Assembly: GCA_002835675.1 (NCBI GenBank)
Contig: PIZR01000015.1
Coordinates: 1 to 57,493 of the forward strand
Reading direction: 5' to 3'
From: Bacillus sp. BA3
Lineage (GTDB): Bacteria; Bacillota; Bacilli; Bacillales; DSM-1321
DNA: 57,493 bases
Shown: positions 32,201 to 39,691 of the stretch, piece after piece
Position numbering within the stretch: the first letter of the stretch is position 1
Layout of the letters: every line of letters begins with the position of its first letter
Made by a program: the position numbers and the translations under genes
Notes under the pieces: model-generated
Databases searched by the model: none
What the model was told of the DNA's origin: nothing
What the model saw: the letters and a program-made list of their open reading frames with translations, nothing else

Positions 32201-32806
32201 GCTGGAAACATCTTGGGGGCTCAACAACATGGCTTCATCGATTCAGTCGGTTTTGATCTATATTCACAAATGCTGAAAGAAGCGGTAGATGCGAAACGTA
32301 ATGACCAGCCAGCCGAAGAAAAGAACACCCTTGAAATTGATGTTGAAGTGGATGCTTATATCCCTGATGCCTACATAATGGATGGACATCAGAAAATAGA
32401 AATGTATAAAAGGTTCAGAGGTATTGCTTCGCTTGAAGAAGTGGAAGAATTACAGGATGAAATGATCGATCGTTTCGGAGAGTATCCAGACGAAGTTTCC
32501 TATTTATTCATGATTGCCGAAATGAAGGTATATGCTGAAAAGGCCGGAATTGAAAGCATTAAACAATTAAAGCAGGAAATCAGCATTATCCTTAGGGAAA
32601 AGGTCAGCAGCGATGTGGATGGACAAAAGGTGTTCGAGCTGGGATCGAAGTATGGCCGTATGGTCGGCTTCGGCATGGACGGCAATAGAATGAAGCTGGT
32701 CCTGCACATAAAGGGCGTAGAACAAAGCAAATGGCTTAATATCTTATTTGAGATGACCAAGGGTTTACAGTATGTAAAAAAAGAGACTCAAGCCACAAAA
32801 AACTAA
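29270..32806 (+). CDS. mfd: Transcription-repair coupling factor Mfd
   Basis: A DNA translocase that removes RNA polymerase stalled at lesions and recruits UvrA for repair; it also affects recombination and mutagenesis. The 1178-aa protein (family length) has a UvrB-homology N-terminal region (LLVTHNLLQAQKFHEDL, FSIRGGIIDIYP) and a CarD-like RNA polymerase-interaction domain (IGDYVVHVNHGIGKYLGIE). The superfamily 2 motor has Walker A CGDVGYGKTE, IIDEEQRFG, LTATPIPRTL and LRGRVGRSNR, and a TRCF C-terminal domain follows. ATG 29270 with GAGGGGGG upstream is used rather than the upstream open frame from 29198. Confidence 0.97.
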   Translation: MNGLQNLFSKQDDVHSLIAGIDEGLKEQIVSGLTGSSRSLLLASVYEKTNRPILLVTHNLLQAQKFHEDLSSFIPEEELYIYPANELIAADLSVASPELRAQRVEALNFWAEGKKGIVIAPIPGVRRVLPPKDIWKRHQLAFNLGEDIELESTLNKFIAMGYNRSEMVASPGEFSIRGGIIDIYPITEPNPIRIELFDTEIDSIRTFSSEDQRSIEKLKKVTIGPVSEALLETEHIERIITRLESGLSKSLKKLKDEKTKEQLVQTISYELEQLKMGNIPDKIFKYLSLAYEDPASLIDYLPVNGLVFLDEISRIQEINDSLEKEEAGWYTDLLSQGQIIHDIKLAHPMQELIVKSSRPFVYLSLFLRHVPHTNPQNILNFASKQMQNFHGQMNVFKAELERWKKGKYTVVILGQDEERVKKLHSVLADYDIEAAELFNADSILPGKVQILRGSLNSGFELPMQKFSIITETELFNKKSKKSIRRQKLSNAERIKSYSELKIGDYVVHVNHGIGKYLGIETLTINGVHKDYLNIRYQADDKLYVPVDQIDLVQKYVGSEGKEPKLYKLGGTEWKRVKSKVQSSVENIADDLIKLYAEREAAKGYAFSPDGDMQREFETSFAYNETEDQLRSIVEIKKDMERERPMDRLLCGDVGYGKTEVAIRAAFKAIMDGKQVAFLVPTTILAQQHYETLRERFQDYPISIGHMSRFRTKKQQTETIKGLKAGTVDIVVGTHRILSKDIVYRDLGLLIIDEEQRFGVTHKEKIKRLKTNVDVLTLTATPIPRTLHMSMLGVRDLSVIETPPENRFPIQTYVMEYNGSLVTEAIERELARDGQVYFLYNRVEDIARKAEEISMLVPDARVTYAHGQMTEQELESVMFSFLEGEYDVLVSTTIIETGVDIPNVNTLIVNEADRMGLSQLYQLRGRVGRSNRVAYAFFTYRKDKVLTEVAEKRLQSIKEFTELGSGFKIAMRDLSIRGAGNILGAQQHGFIDSVGFDLYSQMLKEAVDAKRNDQPAEEKNTLEIDVEVDAYIPDAYIMDGHQKIEMYKRFRGIASLEEVEELQDEMIDRFGEYPDEVSYLFMIAEMKVYAEKAGIESIKQLKQEISIILREKVSSDVDGQKVFELGSKYGRMVGFGMDGNRMKLVLHIKGVEQSKWLNILFEMTKGLQYVKKETQATKN

Positions 32807-32888
32807 AATTGAATGATAGTCCTCTTGAAGAATTTTTTTTAGGTACCATGGTAAAAAAATGCAACAAAAAGAAAAATTTTTTCAAAGT

Positions 32889-32917
32889 GCATAGAACTTA
32901 CCATTAGAAAAATACTA
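32889..32917 (+). promoter_or_regulatory. Candidate sigma-G promoter of spoVT
   Basis: GCATA (32889-32893), a 17-base spacer and AATACTA (32911-32917) match GHATR / CATnnTA at all but the first -10 base. spoVT is sigma-G dependent in B. subtilis. Confidence 0.6.
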
Positions 32918-32994
32918 AGTACAATAGCTGGTGATGATTTTGCTACAAAATGAGGATTTATCAAATCAATTAGATGAAAGTGAGGCAACATTAG

Positions 32995-33531
32995 ATGAAA
33001 GCAACTGGTATCGTTCGCCGAATTGATGATTTAGGAAGAGTCGTCATCCCGAAAGAAATTCGCAGGACCCTCCGTATCCGTGAAGGAGATCCACTGGAAA
33101 TATTTGTGGATAGGGATGGGGAAGTCATCCTTAAGAAATACTCTCCTATTAGTGAATTAGGCGATTTTGCTAGGGAATATGCAGAAGCACTTTATGATAG
33201 CCTTGGAAATCCAGTTATGATTTGTGATAGGGATACTTACATTGCAGTGGCAGGCGGCTCCAAAAAAGAATACTTAAATAAAAGCGTTAGTGAACTAGTG
33301 GAAAAAATCATGGAAGAAAGAAATCCTGTCCTGGAGTCTCCAAATGGACAAATTTCATTCGTTGATTCCAATGATGAAGAGGTCCAATCTTATACTGCAG
33401 CTCCGATCATTGCGAGTGGCGACCCGATTGGTGCCGTCTTGATTTTCTCTAAAGATAGTACCATTGGTGAAGTGGAACAGAAATCGGTTGAAACAGCAGC
33501 AAGTTTCCTAGCTAGACAAATGGAACAGTAA
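32995..33531 (+). CDS. spoVT: Stage V sporulation regulator SpoVT
   Basis: A forespore regulator that fine-tunes sigma-G-dependent genes, affecting SASP levels and germination. The 178-aa protein has an N-terminal AbrB-type swapped-hairpin DNA-binding domain (MKATGIVRRIDDLGRVVIP...RRTLRI), paralogous to abrB in this window, and a C-terminal GAF-like domain (about 55-178). GTGAGG lies upstream of the ATG. Monocistronic, with a candidate sigma-G promoter and a terminator. Confidence 0.97.
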   Translation: MKATGIVRRIDDLGRVVIPKEIRRTLRIREGDPLEIFVDRDGEVILKKYSPISELGDFAREYAEALYDSLGNPVMICDRDTYIAVAGGSKKEYLNKSVSELVEKIMEERNPVLESPNGQISFVDSNDEEVQSYTAAPIIASGDPIGAVLIFSKDSTIGEVEQKSVETAASFLARQMEQ

Positions 33532-33563
33532 CCTTGGACATGCCATTATATTTTTAAAGGTGG

Positions 33564-33592
33564 AAAGGGCAGCAATCGCGCTGTCCTTTTTG
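33564..33592 (+). terminator. spoVT terminator
   Basis: AAAGGGCAGC (33564-33573) and GCTGTCCTTT (33580-33589), 10 bp with one wobble, then TT. Confidence 0.82.
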
Positions 33593-33709
33593 CAATTTCT
33601 AAAAAAGAAGTGGATATGGAAATTAATTAACAGTATGGCTGGAATTGAAAAATAACCATTAGAATTATGCTATAATAACTACCACATATGAGTGAAAAGG
33701 GGAAAAAGA

Positions 33710-35332
33710 ATGGCTGAAAAGCCTAATAAAACATCAAATGAACTTTTTCGAGGTGCGCTGATTTTGAGCGCAGCTGCGATTATCGTAAAAGTATTGAGTG
33801 CGGCCTATCGCATTCCTTATCAGAACATTGCGGGTGACATCGGGTTTTATATCTATCAACAGGTCTACCCCTTCTACGGTGTTGCTTTTACATTATCAAC
33901 ACTCGGCTTTCCGGTAGTCATATCCAAACTTATTGCTGAACGGGAGTCTTCCAAAAATAACTTTGCGGTCAACGACATTTTAATGACATCATTCGTCGTC
34001 TTAAGCTCGATAGGAGTCATGATGTTTGCTGCACTGTTCCTTGGCGCTGATTGGATAGCAGGATGGATGAAGGATCCGCGTTTAGCCGGTCTGCTGAGAA
34101 TCGTTGCCTATTCATATCTATTAATGCCGATTTCATCTGTTTTACGAGGTTATTTTCAAGGAATAAACGACATGTTACCGACAGCAAGTTCGCAGGTCGC
34201 TGAACAATGCATCCGTGTGTTGACGATACTGGTTCTTTCAACAATATTCGTGAATCAGGGCTACTCTCCTTATGTGGTCGGCAAGGGGGCGGTCCTCGGT
34301 TCGATAACCGGCGGCATGACCGGCCTGGTACTGCTTATTGCTTTCGTTATTTTAAGAGAAGAATGGAAGCTTTTTTTACGGATGAGAATCAAACCGGTAA
34401 ATTTCATCAAAATCTCCAAAGTCCTGGTTTTCCAAGGGTTGGCCTTTTGTATAACTGGCTTGATCCTTATCTTGTTTCAGTTTGTCGATTCCCTGCACCT
34501 ATATTCCCTACTAAGGGAAACGGGGATGGGGGAAAAGGAAGCCAAGGAATGGAAAGGGGTATATGACCGGGGACAGCCTTTGCTTCAGCTAGGTACAGTC
34601 GTGGCTAATTCTTTTGCATTGGCACTGGTACCTGTAATATCCGGATTCGTTCAGAGGAAAAGTGAACATGAATTATTGAATAAAATCAAATTGGCGCTTC
34701 GTGTAAGCGCGACGATAGGACTCGCAGCTGCGATCGGGCTGGTGGTGACGATGGAGCCTGTCAATCATATGCTGTTCACGGATGTTAAAGGGACCATTAC
34801 TTTAGCAATTTTCTCTTTATCGATTTTATTCACATCCGTCATAATGGCAGAAGCGGCAGTGATTCAAAGCTTAGGTTATTCGTTCATACCGGTGATCATT
34901 ACGCTTGTGGGTGTGGTCAGCAAGTGGGCTTTGAACCTTGTCCTGGTGCCTCATTACAAAATCGCGGGGGCAGCCTCGGCAACAGTGCTTGCGTTTATGA
35001 TCATGTCTGTATTATTTTATGTGGTATTGAGAGTGCATATTAAAAAGACATTAATTGAAAAGAAGCACGTGTTAATAATCTTGAAGAGTACGGTTTACAT
35101 GGGTACGGCGGTTGTTATATTCAATGGCTTATTCGAATTGATGTCCTCAGGCGAGAGCCGGTTGTTAGCTACGATTCAAGCTTTGACCGGTGTAGGGATC
35201 GGTGCAGCCGTTTTTGTGATGACCGCCATTCGTTCAGGCTTATTTGGTGAAGAAGAACTTGCACTTATACCTGCAGGTTCAAAGCTTAAACGATTTATTA
35301 TAACGAATAGGAGTATACGAAATCATGAATGA
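33710..35332 (+). CDS. yabM: Polysaccharide biosynthesis / MOP-superfamily flippase (YabM, SpoVB-like)
   Basis: A 540-aa integral membrane protein with about 14 hydrophobic segments, of the MOP exporter superfamily (RfbX/SpoVB/MurJ group). Members flip lipid-linked sugars across the membrane. The N-terminal block (RGALILSAAAIIVKVLSAAYRIPYQNIAGD) is typical of the SpoVB-like subgroup. Substrate is unknown. ATG 33710 with AAAAGGGG eight bases upstream is preferred to an in-frame GTG at 33692. The end overlaps yabN by 8 bases. Confidence 0.9.
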   Translation: MAEKPNKTSNELFRGALILSAAAIIVKVLSAAYRIPYQNIAGDIGFYIYQQVYPFYGVAFTLSTLGFPVVISKLIAERESSKNNFAVNDILMTSFVVLSSIGVMMFAALFLGADWIAGWMKDPRLAGLLRIVAYSYLLMPISSVLRGYFQGINDMLPTASSQVAEQCIRVLTILVLSTIFVNQGYSPYVVGKGAVLGSITGGMTGLVLLIAFVILREEWKLFLRMRIKPVNFIKISKVLVFQGLAFCITGLILILFQFVDSLHLYSLLRETGMGEKEAKEWKGVYDRGQPLLQLGTVVANSFALALVPVISGFVQRKSEHELLNKIKLALRVSATIGLAAAIGLVVTMEPVNHMLFTDVKGTITLAIFSLSILFTSVIMAEAAVIQSLGYSFIPVIITLVGVVSKWALNLVLVPHYKIAGAASATVLAFMIMSVLFYVVLRVHIKKTLIEKKHVLIILKSTVYMGTAVVIFNGLFELMSSGESRLLATIQALTGVGIGAAVFVMTAIRSGLFGEEELALIPAGSKLKRFIITNRSIRNHE

Positions 35333-36797
35333 GATTACCATAATAGGCCTTGGTGCAGGGGATTTAGATCAGCTTCCACTAGGAATTTATAAAAAATTGC
35401 TGCAAACAGAACAATGCTTCATCAGAACTATTGATCATCCGGTTATCGGGGATTTGAAAAAGGAAGGAATCAATTTCACGGCGTTTGACGGGATATATGA
35501 AAAGCACGACCAATTTGAAGCGGTATATGAAGAAATTGCCGGAACATTATTACAGGAGGCTTTAAACCGTTCCGTTCTTTATGCAGTTCCGGGGCATCCT
35601 ATGGTAGCGGAAAAAACGGTTCAGCTTTTGCTAGAAAAGGGTCCGGCTCTTGGAATAGCCATTAAGCTGGAAGGCGGGCAAAGTTTCCTTGATCCCTTGT
35701 TTCAGGCTGTTAAAATCGATCCGATTGAAGGGTTCCAACTATTGGATGGAACAGATCTTTCACCAGATGATTTGCACATTACCCAGCATATGATAATCGG
35801 ACAGGTGTATGACGCATTCAGTGCGTCCAATGTGAAGCTGACTTTAATGGAAAAGCTACCTGATGACTACGAGGTATATATCGTTACAGCGGCAGGAAGC
35901 AGTCAGGAAAAAGTGACAAGATGCGCTCTGTTCGAGCTCGACCGTCAGATGGAGTTAAGTAACTTGACGAGTGTTTATGTCCCGCCTGTTAGGGAAGAAG
36001 CTTTACGATACAGGGAGTTTTCTAAGCTGCGGCAGGTCATCGCAGAACTTAGAGGTCCTGACGGATGTCCTTGGGATAAGAAACAAACTCATGAAAGCTT
36101 GAAGAAATATCTAATAGAAGAGGCATATGAGCTGATTGATTCCATCAATGAAGAGGACGATGAGGGCATGGTTGGTGAACTTGGGGATGTCCTGCTTCAA
36201 GTGATGCTTCATTCACAAATCGGTGAAGATGAGGGCATGTTCACGATAGACGATGTGATTGAAGGCATTACGGCGAAAATGATTCGACGCCACCCCCATG
36301 TATTCGGAGATGTTGAAGTGAACGGCGAGGAAGATGTATTAGTGAACTGGCAGAAAATCAAAGAGAATGAAAAAGGGAGCGAAACAAAAGCATCGCAATC
36401 CATACTTGATGGGATTGAGAAATCGCTGCCAAACTTACTTCGGGCCGAAGAGTACCAAAAAAGGGCTGCGAAGGTTGGATTTGATTGGGATGAGGTTTCC
36501 GAAGCCTGGAAAAAGGTCAGGGAAGAAGTGCAGGAATTGGAAGCTGAAATATTAAGCCCGAAAATGGATGTCGAAAGAATAAAATCAGAGCTGGGCGACC
36601 TCTTTTTTGCGCTTGTCAACATTTCACGTTATTATGACATACAAGCGGAAGAAGCCGTCTACAAAGCAAACCAGAAATTCCACCGGCGTTTTACATATAT
36701 AGAAGAGTGCATTCAAAGGGCAGACAAAAAGTTTGAGGAATATACATTGGAAGAACTGGATTCATATTGGGATGAAGCAAAAGCTAAAGGACTTTAA
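35325..36797 (+). CDS. mazG: Tetrapyrrole methylase-domain / MazG nucleotide pyrophosphohydrolase fusion (YabN)
   Basis: A two-domain protein of 490 aa. The N-terminus (about 1-220) is a SAM-dependent tetrapyrrole-methylase fold (IIGLGAGDLDQLP, VPGHPMVAEKTV). The C-terminus (about 225-490) is a MazG domain that hydrolyses NTPs to NMP and pyrophosphate, with acidic metal-binding motifs (LIEEAYELIDSINEEDDEGM, ELGDVLLQVMLH) and a second, less conserved MazG half. The fusion is normal for Bacillus; the role of the methylase part is unknown. The start overlaps yabM by 8 bases. rqcP follows closely. Confidence 0.94.
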   Translation: MNEITIIGLGAGDLDQLPLGIYKKLLQTEQCFIRTIDHPVIGDLKKEGINFTAFDGIYEKHDQFEAVYEEIAGTLLQEALNRSVLYAVPGHPMVAEKTVQLLLEKGPALGIAIKLEGGQSFLDPLFQAVKIDPIEGFQLLDGTDLSPDDLHITQHMIIGQVYDAFSASNVKLTLMEKLPDDYEVYIVTAAGSSQEKVTRCALFELDRQMELSNLTSVYVPPVREEALRYREFSKLRQVIAELRGPDGCPWDKKQTHESLKKYLIEEAYELIDSINEEDDEGMVGELGDVLLQVMLHSQIGEDEGMFTIDDVIEGITAKMIRRHPHVFGDVEVNGEEDVLVNWQKIKENEKGSETKASQSILDGIEKSLPNLLRAEEYQKRAAKVGFDWDEVSEAWKKVREEVQELEAEILSPKMDVERIKSELGDLFFALVNISRYYDIQAEEAVYKANQKFHRRFTYIEECIQRADKKFEEYTLEELDSYWDEAKAKGL

Positions 36798-36814
36798 TTA
36801 AGGGAGAGATGTTA

Positions 36815-37084
36815 ATGTCGATGAGATTGGATAAATTCCTAAAAGTTTCAAGATTGATCAAGCGCCGCACACTTGCGAAAGAGGTTGCCGATAAAGGGAG
36901 AATCACGATTAACGGACAACAGGCCAAAGCAAGTTCAAATGTGAAAGATGGCGATGAATTGACTGTACGATTCGGTCAAAAGCTCGTTACGGTACGTGTC
37001 GATAAAATTCAAGAAACGACCAAAAAAGAAGCGGCTGCAGATATGTATACCATCGTAAAGGAAGAAAAGCTAGCGGAGGAGTAA
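36815..37084 (+). CDS. rqcP: RqcP (YabO), S4-domain RNA-binding protein of ribosome quality control
   Basis: An S4-domain protein that binds stalled 50S-peptidyl-tRNA complexes and, with RqcH, adds alanine tails to arrested nascent chains. The 89-aa product begins MSMRLDKFLKVSRLIKRRTL, the canonical S4 motif. GGGAGAG at 36802-36808 fits ATG 36815 best; ATGs at 36809 and 36821 are also in frame. It lies 17 bases after mazG and ahead of yabP, the conserved order. Confidence 0.95.
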   Translation: MSMRLDKFLKVSRLIKRRTLAKEVADKGRITINGQQAKASSNVKDGDELTVRFGQKLVTVRVDKIQETTKKEAAADMYTIVKEEKLAEE

Positions 37085-37097
37085 GGACAGGCTTGGT

Positions 37098-37125
37098 TCT
37101 AATTCCGCTCTTACGGACATACACT
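37098..37125 (+). promoter_or_regulatory. Candidate sigma-E promoter of yabP-yabQ
   Basis: TCTAATT (37098-37104), a 13-base spacer and CATACACT (37118-37125). The -10 fits the sigma-E consensus CATACAnT; the -35 is a partial match to kmATATT. yabP and yabQ belong to the sigma-E regulon in B. subtilis. Confidence 0.55.
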
Positions 37126-37160
37126 TGTACAAAATCAGTGGTACTGTGAGGGATGAAAAA

Positions 37161-37469
37161 ATGAGCCAATATAATGATCCGAATGCTGGTTACACAAAGG
37201 GAACGACCCAAGAGCACGATGTAACGATGAAAGGCCGCCGTTTGCTTGATATTACCGGTGTCAAACAAGTTGAAAGTTTTGATAATGAGGAGTTTCTGCT
37301 CGAAACTGTAATGGGATTCTTATCTATCCGGGGCCAAAACTTGCAAATGAAGAATTTAGACGTTGATAAAGGCATCGTCTCCATTAAGGGAAAGATTTTC
37401 GACCTTGTTTATTTAGATGAGCAATCAGGGGAGAAAGCTAAAGGCTTCTTTGGCAAATTGTTCAAATGA
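37161..37469 (+). CDS. yabP: Sporulation protein YabP
   Basis: A 102-aa protein needed for sporulation in B. subtilis, expressed with yabQ in the mother cell; exact activity unknown. The family core runs from HDVTMKGRRLLDITGVKQVESFDNEE to the end. GAGGGATG lies upstream of ATG 37161; an in-frame ATG at 37125 lies within the predicted promoter. The stop overlaps the yabQ start by 4 bases (ATGA), which indicates coupling. Confidence 0.94.
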   Translation: MSQYNDPNAGYTKGTTQEHDVTMKGRRLLDITGVKQVESFDNEEFLLETVMGFLSIRGQNLQMKNLDVDKGIVSIKGKIFDLVYLDEQSGEKAKGFFGKLFK

Positions 37470-38098
37470 CCTTAACGATTCAATTTTATACGTTGCTTGC
37501 GATGATAGGCATGGGCAGTGGCTTTGGAGCTGCCCTGGATACGTATAGCCGGTTCCTGAAACGATCAGAAAGGAAAAGGTGGATTGTATTCATCCATGAC
37601 TTCCTTTTCTGGATCATTCAGGGTCTCCTTATTTTTTATGTTTTGTTTTTAGTGAATGAGGGAGAGTTTCGCCTTTATTTATTTTTGGCCTTATTATGCG
37701 GTTTTTCAGCTTATCAAGCACTTTTCAAAGGCTTCTATCAACGTTTTTTAGAGTTTTTGATAATACTTGTGATAAAGTTGGCGAGATTTATAACGAATTC
37801 GGTTCACATGCTGATATTTGTTCCGATAAAATGGGTAATAGTATCTGTAATAGCCATTATCTTCGGGATATGTAAGTTCGTTTTAGCATTATTAAAATGG
37901 GCGGGGAAAATACTTCTTTTCATTTTGAATATTTTCTGGAGGCCATTAAAATGGATTTTGATCTATATATGGAATTTATTGCCGGTTTTTGTTACGAAAA
38001 ACGTCGGGAAGTTTTATAATAAAGGAAAAGGGATTTTATTGAAAATAAAGAATTCTATATTTAGAACGCTAAATAGATGGAGAAATAAAAAGAAATGA
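37466..38098 (+). CDS. yabQ: Spore cortex biosynthesis protein YabQ
   Basis: A 210-aa membrane protein required for cortex formation and localised to the outer forespore membrane in B. subtilis. Hydrophobic segments are seen at about residues 3-22, 42-62, 66-85 and two to three more in 95-175. A lysine/arginine-rich tail ends NRWRNKKK. The start overlaps the yabP stop by 4 bases. Confidence 0.93.
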   Translation: MTLTIQFYTLLAMIGMGSGFGAALDTYSRFLKRSERKRWIVFIHDFLFWIIQGLLIFYVLFLVNEGEFRLYLFLALLCGFSAYQALFKGFYQRFLEFLIILVIKLARFITNSVHMLIFVPIKWVIVSVIAIIFGICKFVLALLKWAGKILLFILNIFWRPLKWILIYIWNLLPVFVTKNVGKFYNKGKGILLKIKNSIFRTLNRWRNKKK

Positions 38099-38111
38099 GG
38101 AGCGATAAAAA

Positions 38112-38498
38112 ATGAGTAGCCTGCGTAAAAGGAAAGTGGCAAAAATAGAAAATCCCTACGTCGCTCAACAAGAGAAAAAAGTACAAACCGTAGAAAAAAA
38201 GAAGCGTGGTCTAATGCGTAGATTAACTCTTTACTCAGTTTTCGCCGCTGTCTTTTTGATTTTTGCCGTTTCCACCCTCATAACGCAAAATGTTGCACTG
38301 GATGAGAAAGTACAACAGAAGGAAGAATTGAAGGGAAAGTTAGCTGAATTGAAAAAAGACGAGACCCTTCTTAAAGAAGAAATCGTAAAGCTTAATGACG
38401 ACGACTATATAGCGAAAATAGCCAGACGGGATTATTTCTTATCTGAAAAAGGCGAAATCATATTTACCCTTCCAAAAGGGAAGGAAGATAGTGACTAA
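38112..38498 (+). CDS. divIC: Cell division protein DivIC (FtsB-like)
   Basis: A bitopic divisome protein that pairs with FtsL and DivIB at the septum; essential in B. subtilis. The 128-aa product has a basic cytoplasmic N-terminus, one membrane segment (about 38-58) and an extracellular coiled coil (about 60-100). The C-terminal motif is YIAKIARRDYFLSEKGEIIFTLP. AGGAG precedes the ATG. It lies 13 bases after yabQ. The yabR promoter begins 2 bases past its stop. Confidence 0.96.
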   Translation: MSSLRKRKVAKIENPYVAQQEKKVQTVEKKKRGLMRRLTLYSVFAAVFLIFAVSTLITQNVALDEKVQQKEELKGKLAELKKDETLLKEEIVKLNDDDYIAKIARRDYFLSEKGEIIFTLPKGKEDSD

Positions 38499-38500
38499 TA

Positions 38501-38530
38501 TTGACACTGTTTTTTTACTTTCGTTATAAT
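38501..38530 (+). promoter_or_regulatory. Sigma-A promoter of yabR
   Basis: Perfect TTGACA (38501-38506), an 18-base spacer and perfect TATAAT (38525-38530). Confidence 0.82.
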
Positions 38531-38578
38531 ATAGAGTGAAGAGATTTTTTAACATTTCTAAGGAGGAACATTTTTTTT

Positions 38579-39034
38579 ATGTCAATCGAAGTAGGCAGCA
38601 AGTTACAAGGTAAAGTAACAGGCATAACTAATTTTGGTGCATTTGTAGAGCTACCTCAAGGTTCAACCGGTCTTGTCCATATAAGTGAAGTGGCTGATAA
38701 CTATGTCAAGGATATCAATGATCATTTAAAAGTGGGCGATACAGTTGAGGTGAAAGTCATCAATGTTAAAGATGGCAAGATTGGCTTGTCCATAAAAAAA
38801 GCGATAGACCGTCCTGAAGCTGAGCAAAAACCTGCATACACACCACGTCCGCGCCAAGGAAGAGGGAATGACAGCCGTTCCAAAGACTTCCGCTCGAAAG
38901 GTAATGGTTTCCAACCGAAGGAAAACTTTGAGCAAAAAATGGCTAAATTCTTAAAAGATAGCGAAGACCGCTTAACGACCCTAAAACGTAGCACCGAAAC
39001 GAAACGGGGAGGTCGAGGAGGAAGACGCGGATAA
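38579..39034 (+). CDS. yabR: S1-domain RNA-binding protein YabR
   Basis: A 151-aa protein with an N-terminal S1 domain (about 5-75; GSKLQGKVTGITNFGAFVEL, GLVHISEVAD, KIGLSIKKA). A low-complexity tail rich in arginine, lysine, glycine and serine ends RGGRGGRRG. It is a polynucleotide-phosphorylase/GSP13-like RNA-binding protein whose role in Bacillus is not well defined. AGGAGG lies 12 bases before the ATG. It has its own consensus promoter and terminator. Confidence 0.94.
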   Translation: MSIEVGSKLQGKVTGITNFGAFVELPQGSTGLVHISEVADNYVKDINDHLKVGDTVEVKVINVKDGKIGLSIKKAIDRPEAEQKPAYTPRPRQGRGNDSRSKDFRSKGNGFQPKENFEQKMAKFLKDSEDRLTTLKRSTETKRGGRGGRRG

Positions 39035-39096
39035 AACTGCTGCTGAAAATAATAGTTTAGCAACTTTTCCTGTGAAATTATTCATAGTGTAGATAA

Positions 39097-39124
39097 AGGC
39101 AAGCTTGCCGGCTTGTCTTCTTTT
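39097..39124 (+). terminator. yabR terminator
   Basis: AGGCAAGC (39097-39104) and GCTTGTCT (39111-39118), 8 bp with one wobble, then TCTTTT. Confidence 0.7.
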
Positions 39125-39142
39125 AATTATCAACAACATAAA

Positions 39143-39190
39143 AAAAGCGCCTCTTTACACTTACTGAGTTAAGTGTAAAGAGGCGCTTTT
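39143..39190. terminator. Perfect 21-bp hairpin ending the tRNA operon
   Basis: The arm at 39143-39163 (AAAAGCGCCTCTTTACAC then TTA) and the arm at 39170-39190 are exact inverted repeats of 21 bases around a 6-base loop. A/T runs on both sides allow termination in either direction. It chiefly serves the minus-strand tRNA genes. Confidence 0.9.
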
Positions 39191-39198
39191 GTATTTGA

Positions 39199-39270
39199 TG
39201 ACCCGTACGGGATTCGAACCCGTGTTACCGCCGTGAAAGGGCGGTGTCTTAACCGCTTGACCAACGGGCC
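39199..39270 (-). tRNA. trnE: tRNA-Glu (anticodon TTC)
   Basis: Read on the minus strand from GGCCCGTTGG, with acceptor pairing GGCCCGT/ACGGGTC, an anticodon loop CTTTCAC (TTC) between CCGCC and GGCGG arms, and a TTCGAAT T-loop. The 3' CCA is not encoded (ATCA is seen). It sits downstream of tRNA-Met, as in the trnSL cluster of B. subtilis beside spoIIE. Confidence 0.95.
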
Positions 39271-39290
39271 ATTATTTTCATGAAAAAAGA

Positions 39291-39364
39291 TAGCGGCAGA
39301 GGGGATCGAACCCCCGACCTCACGGGTATGAACCGTACGCTCTAGCCAGCTGAGCTACGCCGCC
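39291..39364 (-). tRNA. trnM: tRNA-Met (elongator, anticodon CAT)
   Basis: Read on the minus strand from GGCGGCGTAGCTCAG, with an anticodon loop TTCATAC (CAT) in a TACGG/CCGTG stem and T-loop TTCGATC. The 5' pairing and the overall match to the remembered B. subtilis elongator tRNA-Met argue against initiator tRNA. An AUA-reading tRNA-Ile2, which also has CAT, is less likely but not excluded. CCA is not encoded. Confidence 0.92.
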
Positions 39365-39396
39365 ATAATGATAAGTGCTACTGAAGCACAAGTTAT

Positions 39397-39425
39397 ATCT
39401 TACATTCGTGAAGAATAAATGTCAA
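39397..39425 (-). promoter_or_regulatory. Promoter of the tRNA-Met/tRNA-Glu operon
   Basis: On the minus strand TTGACA (39420-39425), a 17-base spacer and TAAGAT (39397-39402), about 33 bases before tRNA-Met. Confidence 0.7.
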
Positions 39426-39595
39426 CAAAAAAAATAAAGTTTGTCGGTTTCCATTTCCTGATTATTTATTCGTGTTATTTTCCGCAAAAATAACCTAAAA
39501 ACTTTGCTTTTCTTCAAAAAAAAAAGAACACCCGTTTCTGTATTGGAAAAAAAGGCACAAAAACCTGTATACAAATGATTGTTCAAGAAGAATTT

Positions 39596-39661
39596 CGTCG
39601 AACGTTTTTCTTATCCGCTTATAAAATTCTGACAAAAAAATAAACAAGCCCTCTATATAAT
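39596..39661 (+). promoter_or_regulatory. Spo0A-type sigma-A promoter of spoIIE
   Basis: TCTGAC (39628-39633), a 22-base spacer and TATAAT (39656-39661). Unusually long spacing is characteristic of Spo0A~P-activated spoIIE and spoIIG promoters. CGTCGAA (39596-39602), close to the 0A box TGnCGAA, lies about 26 bases upstream of the -35. The rest of the tRNA-spoIIE gap is AT-rich with no gene. Confidence 0.6.
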
Positions 39662-39691
39662 AAAAATCACTAATACGAATGGGGTGTTGAA

